Part shown: one piece after another, positions 8,595-16,661 of the stretch
Position numbering within the stretch: the first letter of the stretch is position 1
Layout: every line of letters begins with the position of its first letter
Source: Goekera deserti
GTDB taxonomy: Bacteria; Actinomycetota; Actinomycetes; Mycobacteriales; Geodermatophilaceae
Assembly (NCBI RefSeq): GCF_010685995.1
Contig: NZ_JAAGWK010000022.1
Coordinates: forward strand, 62,001-126,000
Length of the DNA: 64,000 nucleotides
Direction: 5' to 3'
The notes under the pieces: model-generated
The model's database searches: none
What the model was told of the DNA's origin: nothing
What the model saw: only the letters and a program-made list of their open reading frames with translations
Position numbers and translations under genes: made by a program

Positions 8595-8632
8595 GCCGGG
8601 CAGGCGTCGTCCGGCGCAGTCCGTGGCCGACG

Positions 8633-9169
8633 TCAGCGGTCGCGGGCGCCGTAGAGGTCGGAGCCCAGGCGGGGGAGCGCCGGGTCGCGCGTGCCGCTGA
8701 CCAGCGCGTTGGGGCCGAAGGTGTGCACCCAGCGCTCGCTGATCCGCCAGCCCTCGGGAGTGCGCTGCCAGGTGTCGTCGTAGGCGACGGCGACGGTGAG
8801 GTCGGCGGGCCCCGGGCCGTCGGTGCGCCAGTGCGCGCAGACGGCATAGGTGCGGCTGTGCGCCGTGTCGCCATCGACGTCGACGCGGCTGTTGCCCATC
8901 AGGTGCTGGGAGCCGGCGAAGCCGCGCATCGTCCGGTCGAGGAAGTCGGCGATCTCCGCCCGGCCCCGGGGCTCGGCGCCCATGGCCGGGCTGTGGTGGT
9001 CGACGGCGTCCTCGGTGAACACCGCCTCGGCGACGTCGCGCCAGCGGGCGGTGTCGAGCAGGAACGCGTACGAGTCCAGCACCTGCCGGATCTCCTCGCG
9101 GTCCCGCAGGGCCCTCAGCTCGCGGTCCAGGTCGGCCAGCTGCTCGGCCAGGTCGGGCGGGATCTGCAT
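8633..9169 (-). CDS. SnoaL-like / NTF2-fold protein
   Basis: A 178-residue NTF2-fold protein with an N-terminal coiled helix rich in charged residues (LADLDRELRALRDREEIRQVL), then the SnoaL-like core with WRDVAEAVFTEDAVDHHSP and GGWRISERW-like C-terminal strands (EGWRISERWVHTFGP). ATG 9169 is chosen because GGAGG lies six bases upstream; the frame opens 12 codons earlier. It is divergent from the ABC transporter operon, sharing a 120-base promoter region that holds the CCTAAC operator. It may act on a pathway intermediate; the reaction is unknown. Confidence 0.8.
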   Translation of the reverse strand: MQIPPDLAEQLADLDRELRALRDREEIRQVLDSYAFLLDTARWRDVAEAVFTEDAVDHHSPAMGAEPRGRAEIADFLDRTMRGFAGSQHLMGNSRVDVDGDTAHSRTYAVCAHWRTDGPGPADLTVAVAYDDTWQRTPEGWRISERWVHTFGPNALVSGTRDPALPRLGSDLYGARDR

Positions 9170-9241
9170 GGGTGCCTCCAGGGTTCGTGGGGTGCTGCAC
9201 AACAACTACGTGACAGCGGGAGTGACCTCCGCTACGTTCCA

Positions 9242-9256
9242 CCTAACACCGTTAGG
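9242..9256. promoter_or_regulatory. Operator-like inverted repeat, perfect CCTAAC-N3-GTTAGG
   Basis: CCTAAC ACC GTTAGG is a perfect 6-3-6 inverted repeat, 33 bases before the transporter ATPase start. The flank CTACGTTCCA just upstream is shared with the site at 14224, and TACGTT could be part of a -10 box. This is the best copy of the three-site family. Confidence 0.65.
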
Positions 9257-9289
9257 AAACCCCGCACCGCTGCGAGGAAGGACCACGGC

Positions 9290-10087
9290 ATGCCCAGCAC
9301 CCCCGTCGCCGCGCCGCCGGCACACCTGCGGATCGACCGGCTGACGCTGGAGTTCGGCGGCGTGCGGGCACTGTCGGAGGTGAGCATCGACCTCGCCGGC
9401 GGCGGTATCATCGGCCTCATCGGGCCCAACGGCGCCGGCAAGACCTCGCTGCTCAACTGCATCTCCGGGTTCTACCGGCCCACCAGCGGCGACGTCACCC
9501 TGGACGGCCGCAGTGTGCTGGACATGCGCCGGCACCAGCTCGCCGGCCAGGGCATCGCCCGCACCTTCCAGAACCTGGCGCTCTTCGGCGAGATGAGCGT
9601 CTACGACAACGTCGCCGCCGGCGCCCCGCGCGGCCGACGGCGGCTGCGCGGTGTGCCCGGCCTGCGCCCGCCCGGCACCGGTGCCGCCGAGCGGGACGCC
9701 GTCTGGGCGATGCTCGAGCGCTTCGACCTGGTGCAGCACGCCCGGCACCCGGCGCACGGCCTGCCGTTCGGCACGCTGAAGCGGGTCGAGTTCGCCCGGG
9801 CGCTCATGGCCCGCCCGCGCGTCCTGCTGCTCGACGAGCCCGCCGGCGGGCTCACCCACACCGAGGTCGACGAGCTCGGCGGGCTGATCACCGACGTCGT
9901 CCGGGACCTCGCGCCGGTGGTGCTGCTCATCGAGCACCACATGGGGCTGATCCTCTCGGTCTGCAGCCGCATCGTCGTCATGGACTCCGGCCGCACCATC
10001 GCCGACGGCCCCACGGAGCAGGTCCGGCACGACCCCGCCGTGATCAGCGCCTACCTGGGTGGGGGTGCCGACCTTGCTGCACGTTGA
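9290..10087 (+). CDS. Branched-chain amino acid-type ABC transporter ATPase (LivG family)
   Basis: A 265-residue ABC ATPase with Walker A GPNGAGKT, Q-loop ARTFQNLALF, Walker B VLLLDEPAGG and a switch His in LIEHHM. The signature LPFGTLKRVEFARAL is the divergent form usual in LivG. It supplies ATP hydrolysis with the adjacent LivF-type partner to import a substrate across the membrane. Many actinobacterial systems of this class sit in catabolic islands and import organic acids rather than amino acids; the setting here suggests that. ATG 9290 follows GAGGAAGG. The gene overlaps the next one by 29 bases. Confidence 0.92.
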   Translation: MPSTPVAAPPAHLRIDRLTLEFGGVRALSEVSIDLAGGGIIGLIGPNGAGKTSLLNCISGFYRPTSGDVTLDGRSVLDMRRHQLAGQGIARTFQNLALFGEMSVYDNVAAGAPRGRRRLRGVPGLRPPGTGAAERDAVWAMLERFDLVQHARHPAHGLPFGTLKRVEFARALMARPRVLLLDEPAGGLTHTEVDELGGLITDVVRDLAPVVLLIEHHMGLILSVCSRIVVMDSGRTIADGPTEQVRHDPAVISAYLGGGADLAAR

Positions 10088-10775
10088 GGGGATGTCGGCC
10101 GGCTACGGCGCCGCCGACGTCGTCCACCGGATCTCCCTGGACGTCGCCGAGGGCGAGATCGCCGTCGTGCTCGGGGCCAACGGCGCGGGCAAGACGACGA
10201 CGCTGCGCGCGATCTCCGGCGTGCTGGCCCGCTCCGGCGTCGTGCAGTTCGACGGTCGCCCGATGCCCACCCGGCCCGAGGACACGGTGCGGGTCGGCCT
10301 GAGCATGGTGCCGCAGGGCCGCGGCACGCTCACTGAGCTCACGGTGCTGGAGAACCTGCTGGTCGGAGCCGCTGTGCGTCCCCGCCACGAGGCCGACGCC
10401 GACGTCGAGAAGTGGTGCGGGTTCTTCCCCGTGCTCGGCGAGCGGCGCGAGCAGAAGGCCGGCTCGCTGTCCGGCGGGGAGCAGCAGATGCTCGCCATCG
10501 CCCGGGCGCTGATGGCCCGGCCCCGGCTGGTGCTGCTCGACGAGCCCAGCCTCGGGCTCGCCCCGATCGTGGTGCAGCGGGTCTTCGCCGCACTGGCCGA
10601 CATCAACGCCACCGACGGGACGTCGATGCTCATCGTGGAGCAGAACGCCGACCTCGCCCTGCGGCTGGCCCGCAGCGCCCACGTGCTGGAGGCCGGCCGG
10701 CTGGTCGCCTCCGGCGCGGCCGCGGACTTCCTGGACGACGATCGGGTGCGCAGCGCCTACCTCGGGGGGCGCTGA
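10059..10775 (+). CDS. Branched-chain amino acid-type ABC transporter ATPase (LivF family)
   Basis: A 238-residue ABC ATPase with Walker A GANGAGKTT, the LivF-type VPQGRGTLTELTVLENL, signature LSGGEQQMLAIARAL, Walker B LVLLDEPSLGLAP and the family motif ADIN..GTSMLIVEQN. It pairs with the upstream LivG-type ATPase. GTG 10059 or GTG 10065 may be the start; both lie inside the upstream gene. The stop is followed directly by the first permease, so the operon is tightly packed. Confidence 0.92.
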   Translation: MGVPTLLHVEGMSAGYGAADVVHRISLDVAEGEIAVVLGANGAGKTTTLRAISGVLARSGVVQFDGRPMPTRPEDTVRVGLSMVPQGRGTLTELTVLENLLVGAAVRPRHEADADVEKWCGFFPVLGERREQKAGSLSGGEQQMLAIARALMARPRLVLLDEPSLGLAPIVVQRVFAALADINATDGTSMLIVEQNADLALRLARSAHVLEAGRLVASGAAADFLDDDRVRSAYLGGR

Positions 10776-10776
10776 C

Positions 10777-11673
10777 GTGGACGTGCTCGTCGAGCGGCTG
10801 GTGGCCGGCTCCACCGAGGGCGCGGTCTACGCGCTCATCGCGCTCTCACTGGTGGTGGTGTTCCGCGGCACCGGCACGATCAACTTCGCGCAGGGCGAGA
10901 TGGCCCTGTTCACCACCTTCGTGGCCTGGTCGGTCATCGCCCGCGACCTGCCGGTGTGGGTGGCCCTGCTCGTGGCCACCGCCAGCGGGTTCGTGCTCGG
11001 CGCGCTGGTCGAGCGGTTCCTCGTCCGGCCGGTGCGCAAGCGCAACGACATGGCCGTGCTCATCGTGCTGCTCGGCCTGTTCACCGTGTTCAACTCCCTG
11101 GACGGGCTGATCTGGGGCGGGGAGACCAAGGTGCTGGCCAGCCTGCTGCCCAACGGCCCCGACGACTACGTCGCGCTCGGCCCGGCCCGCATCTACGGCG
11201 ACACCGCCGCGGTGTGGATCGGCACCGTGCTGGTGCTCATCGCGCTCACCGTGCTGTTCCGCTGCACCCGCACCGGCCTGCACATGCGGGCGGTCGCCAA
11301 CGACGGCGAGGCCGCGGCACTCGCCGGCGTCCGGGTGGGCCGGGTGCTCAGCCTCAGCTGGGGCCTGGCCGGCGCGATCGGGTCCGCCGCGGGCGTGCTG
11401 GTCACGCCGCTGGCCCCGGCCCAGCTCAGCCTGCTGACCATGCTGGCGATCTTCCTGTCCGCCGCCGCCGCGGCGCTGCTCGGCGGGCTGGACAGCCTGG
11501 TCGGTGCGGTCGTCGCGGGCCTGTCCATCGGGGTGCTGGAGGCGCTGGTCATCGGCTACGTGCCCGGCGTCGGCTCGAACCTCTCCGAGACCACCGTGCT
11601 GGTGATCATCGTCCTCGTCCTGCTGGTCCGGCCTCAGGGCCTGTTCGGCACCAAGAAGCTGGAGCGCGTGTGA
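10777..11673 (+). CDS. Branched-chain amino acid-type ABC permease (LivH family)
   Basis: A 298-residue integral membrane protein with about eight hydrophobic helices. LivH features include STEGAVYALIALSLVVVFRGTGTINFAQGEMA at the N-terminus, the cytoplasmic coupling segment MRAVANDGEAAALAGV and a C-terminal LVLLVRPQGLFG. It forms the transmembrane channel with the following LivM-type permease. GTG 10777 lies one base after the livF-type stop. Confidence 0.92.
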   Translation: MDVLVERLVAGSTEGAVYALIALSLVVVFRGTGTINFAQGEMALFTTFVAWSVIARDLPVWVALLVATASGFVLGALVERFLVRPVRKRNDMAVLIVLLGLFTVFNSLDGLIWGGETKVLASLLPNGPDDYVALGPARIYGDTAAVWIGTVLVLIALTVLFRCTRTGLHMRAVANDGEAAALAGVRVGRVLSLSWGLAGAIGSAAGVLVTPLAPAQLSLLTMLAIFLSAAAAALLGGLDSLVGAVVAGLSIGVLEALVIGYVPGVGSNLSETTVLVIIVLVLLVRPQGLFGTKKLERV

Positions 11674-12764
11674 CCACGACGACGACCCCGCCCGCGCCCG
11701 CCGTCGCCGGCGCCCCGCCCCGGCCGTCCGCCCGCCGGCTGCGGCTGGTGATCGGCTCGACCCGGCACCGGCTGCTCGTGCTGGGCAGCTGGCTCGTGGT
11801 CGCCCTGCTGGTGCTCGCCGCCACCGGGCTGGAGCCCTACCGGCTCGGCCAGCTCTCCGGGGCGGTCGTGATCGCCACCGCGATCGTCGGGCTCAACGTC
11901 GTCACCGGGTACACCGGCCTGCTGTCGGTCGGCCACTCGGCACTGCTCGGCGTGGGCGCCTACACGACCGGCGTCCTGGTGGTGCAGCTGAACCTGCTGC
12001 CGCTGATCACGGTCCCGGCGGCGGTCCTGACCGGTGCCCTGGTGGGCGCCTTCGTCGGGCTGCCGTCGATCCGGATCCGCGGGCTGTACCTGGCCATGGT
12101 CACCCTGGCGCTCGCCGTCGCCTTCCCCGAGGTGCTGCGCGCGCTGCCCGAGGTGACCGGTGGCAACTCCGGGCTGTCGATCCCGCTGCGGTTCCTGGCC
12201 CCGCCGGCGTGGACCGGCCTCACGCTGGCGGACCGCCCGCTGTGGACCTTCCTGCTCTGCCTGAGCGCGCTGCTGGTCTCCATGCTGCTGGTCTGGTGCG
12301 TGCTGCGCTCCCGGCTGGGCCGGGACATGCGCGCGGTGCGCGATCACGAGGCGGCGGCGGAGTCGTTCGGGGTGCACGTCGCGCGGACCAAGATCCTCGC
12401 CTTCACCATCTCCGGTGGCATCACCGGCCTGGCCGGCGCGATGCTCGCGATGTACGTCGGGGCACTCTCCCCGGCCGGCTCGTTCACCATCCTCAAGGCC
12501 ATCGAGCTGCTGAGCGGTCTGGTGCTCGGCGGGGTCGCCACCCAGCTCGGCCCGCTGGTCGGCGCCGCGGTGGTGGTCTACCTGCCGGTGCTGCTGGCCG
12601 ACGTGGTCCAGGGCCAGGGCTCGGGCGTGCTGTTCGGCGCGCTGCTGATCGTCATCGTGTTCGTCATGCCCGAGGGCGTGGTCGGCCGGCTCAACAAGCT
12701 GTGGCGCCAGCGCGTCGACGTCGTCCCCCGCGGCATGCCGGCGCCGGTCGCCGACCCGCCCTGA
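11670..12764 (+). CDS. Branched-chain amino acid-type ABC permease (LivM family)
   Basis: A 364-residue membrane protein with a short Thr/Pro-rich cytoplasmic start, then about ten hydrophobic segments. The LivM motifs are LNVVTGYTGLLSVGHSALLGVGAYT, IRGLYLAMVTLALA and the coupling helix GRDMRAVRDHEAAAESFGV. GTG 11670 overlaps the previous stop. A longer in-frame opening upstream is rejected because it runs through the LivH gene. The C-terminus ends in a basic cytoplasmic tail. Confidence 0.92.
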   Translation: MTTTTTPPAPAVAGAPPRPSARRLRLVIGSTRHRLLVLGSWLVVALLVLAATGLEPYRLGQLSGAVVIATAIVGLNVVTGYTGLLSVGHSALLGVGAYTTGVLVVQLNLLPLITVPAAVLTGALVGAFVGLPSIRIRGLYLAMVTLALAVAFPEVLRALPEVTGGNSGLSIPLRFLAPPAWTGLTLADRPLWTFLLCLSALLVSMLLVWCVLRSRLGRDMRAVRDHEAAAESFGVHVARTKILAFTISGGITGLAGAMLAMYVGALSPAGSFTILKAIELLSGLVLGGVATQLGPLVGAAVVVYLPVLLADVVQGQGSGVLFGALLIVIVFVMPEGVVGRLNKLWRQRVDVVPRGMPAPVADPP

Positions 12765-12808
12765 GCTCGGCCGCCTGGGGCCGACCCCGCCACCCCACCT
12801 GCTCGACG

Positions 12809-12825
12809 CACCGGCACCGCCGGTG
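12809..12825 (+). other. Short intercistronic hairpin before the binding-protein gene
   Basis: CACCGGC (12809-12815) and GCCGGTG (12819-12825) form a 7-bp stem with a 3-base loop in the 122-base gap between the LivM-type and binding-protein genes. It could be an attenuator or an RNA-stabilising element that sets the binding protein apart from the membrane genes. It may also be chance in GC-rich DNA. Confidence 0.35.
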
Positions 12826-12886
12826 GGTCCGCGGTCGCCTGCCCCGCACCACCCTCCCCGCTCCACCCCACAGAGAAGGAACACGC

Positions 12887-14146
12887 ATGAGCCGACCCAG
12901 AACGGTCGCCGCCCTCGCAGTCGCGACCGGCCTCCTCGTCACCGCCTGCGGCGGGGTCACCAATGACGCCGCTGCCCCCGCGGCGACCGGGGAGGCGGGC
13001 ACGGTCTCCACCGACGGCTGCACCGACCCGGACGCCGCGACCGCCGTCATCGACGACGCCGTGAAGGTGGGCTGGACCGTGCCGCTGTCCGGGCCGTACG
13101 CCGGTGTCTGGCAGCAGATCACCGACGCGTTCGCCGCGCGGATGGCGCTGTACAACGAGCAGGGCGGCGCGGGCGGGGTCGACGTGGACTTCTTCACCAC
13201 CGACTCCAAGCTCGACCCGGAGATCGCCAAGGCACTGAACAACGAGATGATCCAGAAGGACGGCGCCGACATCGTCTCCTCCACCGGCACCGGCCAGGTG
13301 GCCACCATGATCGACGACGCGGCCGCGGCCTGCGTGCCCTTCATCGCCGCCACCTCGGCCAGCGGGACCTACCGGGACGCCGCGACCTACCCGTGGGCCA
13401 CGCTCTACCTGCCCTCGGTCCAGCTGGAGACCAGTGCGATCGTCGCGGCCATCGAGCGGGAGTTCCCGGACGGCGCCACCGCCGCCGTCGCGATCAGCCC
13501 CTCGGAGTCGGGCACCGTCTACGCCGACGCGTTCAAGGCCTCGGCGCAGGGCACCAGCGTGGAGGTGGTCGAGGAGGCGAGCCTCACCGACCCGAACGCC
13601 GCGGCCAGCACGCTCAAGGCCTCCGGTGCCGACGTCCTGTTCGTGGCCTCGGCGGCCCAGGAGTGCCTGGCCATGACGACGGCGATCTCCCGCATCGGCT
13701 GGGCGCCGCAGGTCTACCAGAACTCCACCTGCGCCGACCGCTCGCTGTACGAGCCGGCCGGTGCGGCCGCCGACGGCCAGCGGGTCTTCAAGTACGAGGT
13801 CGTCCCCTCGCTGCCGGAGTTCGCCGGCACCCCGGCCGTGGAGCAGTACCTCGCCGACGCGGCATCCCAGGGCCTGGCCGACCCGATGTCGAACTGGTCG
13901 GTGACCGGCTGGACGATCGGGGAGGTCTACGCCGACCTGCTCACCGCCGCCGCCGAGTCCGACGACGGGCTCACCCGCCTGTCGATCATGGAGGCGGCCC
14001 GGGCGCAGGACTTCCACCCGGCGACCTTCATCGAGGGCATCGACTTCGACACCGCGACCGGCGGGGTCACGGGCATGCAGCCGTTCGCCTGGGACGCCGA
14101 GACGGCGCAGTTCGTGCTCGACGGCGACCCGGTCATCGTCAACTAG
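12887..14146 (+). CDS. Substrate-binding lipoprotein of the ABC importer (LivK-like)
   Basis: A 419-residue lipoprotein. The signal peptide (RTVAALAVATGLLVTACGG) ends in lipobox VTAC, so it is anchored outside the membrane at about Cys20. The mature part is a type I periplasmic binding fold of the Leu/Ile/Val receptor class: KVGWTVPLSGPYAGVW at the start, GQVATMIDDAAAACVPFI in the first lobe and WSVTGWTIGEVYADLL near the end. It determines what the five-gene importer brings in. ATG 12887 has GAAGGA upstream. The gene is followed by a strong terminator. Confidence 0.92.
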   Translation: MSRPRTVAALAVATGLLVTACGGVTNDAAAPAATGEAGTVSTDGCTDPDAATAVIDDAVKVGWTVPLSGPYAGVWQQITDAFAARMALYNEQGGAGGVDVDFFTTDSKLDPEIAKALNNEMIQKDGADIVSSTGTGQVATMIDDAAAACVPFIAATSASGTYRDAATYPWATLYLPSVQLETSAIVAAIEREFPDGATAAVAISPSESGTVYADAFKASAQGTSVEVVEEASLTDPNAAASTLKASGADVLFVASAAQECLAMTTAISRIGWAPQVYQNSTCADRSLYEPAGAAADGQRVFKYEVVPSLPEFAGTPAVEQYLADAASQGLADPMSNWSVTGWTIGEVYADLLTAAAESDDGLTRLSIMEAARAQDFHPATFIEGIDFDTATGGVTGMQPFAWDAETAQFVLDGDPVIVN

Positions 14147-14150
14147 GCCC

Positions 14151-14179
14151 CCGGGCGGGCCCGACCCGGGCCCGCCCGG
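14151..14179 (+). terminator. Hairpin terminator of the ABC transporter operon
   Basis: CCGGGCGGGCCCG (14151-14163) pairs perfectly with 14167-14179 around a 3-base loop, four bases after the binding-protein stop. The 13-bp GC stem without a T tract is typical for actinobacteria. It separates the transporter from the BVMO operon, which then needs its own promoter. Confidence 0.8.
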
Positions 14180-14223
14180 TGCCGGCGTCGGATGACACGG
14201 CAGGTGCCAGCACCTACGTTCTA

Positions 14224-14238
14224 CCTAACAACGTTCGG
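14224..14238. promoter_or_regulatory. Operator-like inverted repeat, CCTAAC-N3-GTTCGG
   Basis: CCTAAC AAC GTTCGG, one mismatch from the perfect dyad, lies 28 bases before the BVMO start. The preceding CTACGTTCTA matches the flank of the site at 9242, so promoter and operator seem conserved together. This links the BVMO operon to the transporter and P450 operons. Confidence 0.6.
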
Positions 14239-14266
14239 TTCATCGATTGCAGGGACGGGAGGGCGC

Positions 14267-15754
14267 ATGACGCCGAGACAGGTGCACGTGGCGGTCATCG
14301 GAGCCGGGATCGCCGGGATGCAGTTCACCCGCGACCTGACCCGCCGGGGGATCTCGCACACGGTCTACGAGCGTGGCCATGAGGTGGGCGGCACGTGGCG
14401 GGAGAACACCTACCCGGGCCTGTTCATCGACGTCCCGGTGTCGCTGTACCAGCTGTCCTTCGCCAGGAAGTACGACTGGAGCCACGCCTTCCCGCGCGGC
14501 ACCGAGATCCAGGAGTACCTGGTGCGGGCCAGCCACGAGCACGACCTGCGCCGGCACATCCGCTTCGGCGTCGAGGTGCTCGCCGCGACCTGGGTGGCCG
14601 ACCACTGGGAGCTCGAGCTCTCCGACGGCACCACCGAGGTGGCCGACGCGGTCGTGTCGGCCACCGGTTTCCTGGACAAGCCGTCGATGCCAGCCATCCC
14701 GGGCATGGACGGGTTCGCCGGGCTGTCGTTCCACTCCTCGAACTGGCCGGCGGGCCTGGACGTCGCCGGCAAGCGGATCGGCGTCGTCGGCACCGGCTCC
14801 TCGGGCATCCAGCTGACGACGTCGCTGTCCTCGATGGGCAGCCAGGTCACCCAGTTCGTCCGCTCCCCGCAGTGGGTGGAGGTGATCACCAACCCGCCCG
14901 CCCCCCGCTGGCTGAAGGCGGTCGGGCGCCTGCTGGGCGCCCGGGTGCCCGCCGTCGGCCGGCTGGTCTGGAAGCGGCTGCTCGGCGGCCCGCAGCTGGA
15001 CCCGCGACTGTGGCGGTCGATCCAGTGGCGGATCCAGCCCGGCCCCGACCGGGTGGCGGCCCAGGACGCGCTGCGCGAGGACGTGCTGCACATCCGGGAC
15101 GAGGATCTGCGCGCCCGGATGACGCCGGACTTCGAGCCGGGCTGCAAGCGCATCCCCAAGTCCGACCGGTACTTCGAGGCCGTGCAGCAGCCCAACGTGC
15201 GGGTGGCCGTCGGTGCCATCGACCGGGTCGTGCCGGCCGGGCTGGTGACCGCCGACGGCGAGCTGCACGAGCTCGACGTCATCGTCTACGCGACCGGCTA
15301 CGACTCGCACGCCTACATGCGCCCGATGAAGGTCACCGGTCTGCGCGGGCGCACCATCGACGAGGCCTGGGCGGACGGGCCGTACGCCTACCGCTGCGTC
15401 TCGGTGCCGGACTTCCCCAACTTCTGGGTGGTCAACGGGCCGTTCGCGCCGGTCGCCAACATCTCACCCACCATCTGCGTGGTCGACCAGAGCGACTACG
15501 TCTGCCGGCTCGTCGAGTACGGCGCCGAGCACGGCGTCGCGACCGCCCCGACGGCGGAGGCGGCGGAGCGCTTCGTGGCCGCGATCGACGAGGCCATGCC
15601 GAACACCATCTGGGCCGGCGACTGCGACAGCTGGTACCGCGCCGGGGACCGGGTCGTGCTGTGGCCCTGGGACGAGGCGACCTACCACGCGATGTTCGTC
15701 CCGCTCGGTCTGGACGACCTCGAGCTGGTCCCGCTGCCGGTGGCCGTACCGTGA
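14267..15754 (+). CDS. Baeyer-Villiger monooxygenase-type flavoprotein
   Basis: A 495-residue class B flavin monooxygenase. It has an N-terminal FAD fold (VIGAGIAGMQFTRDL), EVGGTWRENTYPGL, the exact Baeyer-Villiger fingerprint F-x-G-x3-H-x3-W-P (FAGLSFHSSNWP), a second dinucleotide fold (IGVVGTGSSGIQL) and the late ATGYDS motif. With NADPH and O2 such enzymes insert oxygen next to a ketone, giving an ester or lactone. In this island the ketone would come from P450 plus SDR chemistry. ATG 14267 follows GGGAGGG. The stop overlaps the FAH-family gene by four bases. Confidence 0.92.
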   Translation: MTPRQVHVAVIGAGIAGMQFTRDLTRRGISHTVYERGHEVGGTWRENTYPGLFIDVPVSLYQLSFARKYDWSHAFPRGTEIQEYLVRASHEHDLRRHIRFGVEVLAATWVADHWELELSDGTTEVADAVVSATGFLDKPSMPAIPGMDGFAGLSFHSSNWPAGLDVAGKRIGVVGTGSSGIQLTTSLSSMGSQVTQFVRSPQWVEVITNPPAPRWLKAVGRLLGARVPAVGRLVWKRLLGGPQLDPRLWRSIQWRIQPGPDRVAAQDALREDVLHIRDEDLRARMTPDFEPGCKRIPKSDRYFEAVQQPNVRVAVGAIDRVVPAGLVTADGELHELDVIVYATGYDSHAYMRPMKVTGLRGRTIDEAWADGPYAYRCVSVPDFPNFWVVNGPFAPVANISPTICVVDQSDYVCRLVEYGAEHGVATAPTAEAAERFVAAIDEAMPNTIWAGDCDSWYRAGDRVVLWPWDEATYHAMFVPLGLDDLELVPLPVAVP

Positions 15755-16653
15755 CCCGCTGGATGAGCTATTCCCACGCCGACGGCGTCGAGCGGGTGGG
15801 CATCGAGCGGGACGGCGTCGTCTCCGGGCTGGCGCCGGGGGAGACGATGCTCGGCCTGCTGCAGGCCGGGGCACTGGAGGAGGCGGCGGGCCGTCCGGCG
15901 TCCGAGACCGTCGCGGTGGCCGACGTCCGGGTGCTGCCGCTGCTGGTGCCGCCGTCGCTGCGCGACTCGATGTGCTTCCACGAGCACATCCGCAACTGCC
16001 GGCCCACCGAGGTCGAGCCGCGGCACGAGCAGTGGCCGATCTTCTACTTCCAGAACCCGCAGTCGGTCGTGGGCGCCCACGACGAGGTGCGGATCAGCCC
16101 GGAGAGCGCGAAGTTCGACTACGAGCTGGAGGTCGGGGCGGTCATCGGCAGGGCGGGGGAGAACATGACCCCGGAGCAGGCCGAGGCCTCGATCGCCGGG
16201 TACACCGTGTTCTGCGACTGGAGCGCCCGAGACCTGCAGCGCGAGCGGCTGGTCATGATCAAGGGCAAGGACGGCGCCACCACGCTGGGCCCGGTCCTGG
16301 TCACCGCCGACGAGCTCGAGCACCGGCGCAGCGGCAAGGGCTTCGACCTGGCGATGACGGTGACGCTCGGCGGCACCCCGTTCAGCGCCGGCAACTGGTC
16401 GAGCATCGACTGGTCGTTCGCCGACATCGTCTCCTACGCCTCCCGCGGCACCCGGCTGGTGCCCGGCGACGTCATCGGCTCCGGCACGGTCGGCTGGGGG
16501 TGCCTGCTGGAGCACGACATCTCCGCACCCGACCGGTTCCCCGGCTGGCTGCAGCCCGGCGACCGGGTGGAGCTGGAGGTCGAGCTGATCGGCCGGCTCG
16601 ACCACACCATCGCCGCCCCGCTGCCCTTCCACCCCCTGAGTTCCGGCTGCTGA
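15751..16653 (+). CDS. Fumarylacetoacetate hydrolase (FAH) family protein
   Basis: A 300-residue FAH-family protein. A divergent N-terminal domain is followed by the metal-binding core: SMCFHEHIRN, KFDYELEVGAVIG (acidic metal ligands), CDWSARDLQ, KGKDGATTLGPVLV and IGSGTVGWGC. Family members hydrolyse or decarboxylate beta-diketones and 2-oxo acids using Mg or Mn. Coupled to the BVMO by a GTGA overlap, it may open or cleave the oxygenated ring product. That assignment is inference. Confidence 0.88.
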   Translation: MTRWMSYSHADGVERVGIERDGVVSGLAPGETMLGLLQAGALEEAAGRPASETVAVADVRVLPLLVPPSLRDSMCFHEHIRNCRPTEVEPRHEQWPIFYFQNPQSVVGAHDEVRISPESAKFDYELEVGAVIGRAGENMTPEQAEASIAGYTVFCDWSARDLQRERLVMIKGKDGATTLGPVLVTADELEHRRSGKGFDLAMTVTLGGTPFSAGNWSSIDWSFADIVSYASRGTRLVPGDVIGSGTVGWGCLLEHDISAPDRFPGWLQPGDRVELEVELIGRLDHTIAAPLPFHPLSSGC

Positions 16654-16661
16654 GGAGCACC

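Noticed and set aside
8522-8605. Origin of replication or attachment site
   Set aside because: One hairpin between convergent genes without DnaA boxes, integrase gene or a tRNA is best explained as a terminator.
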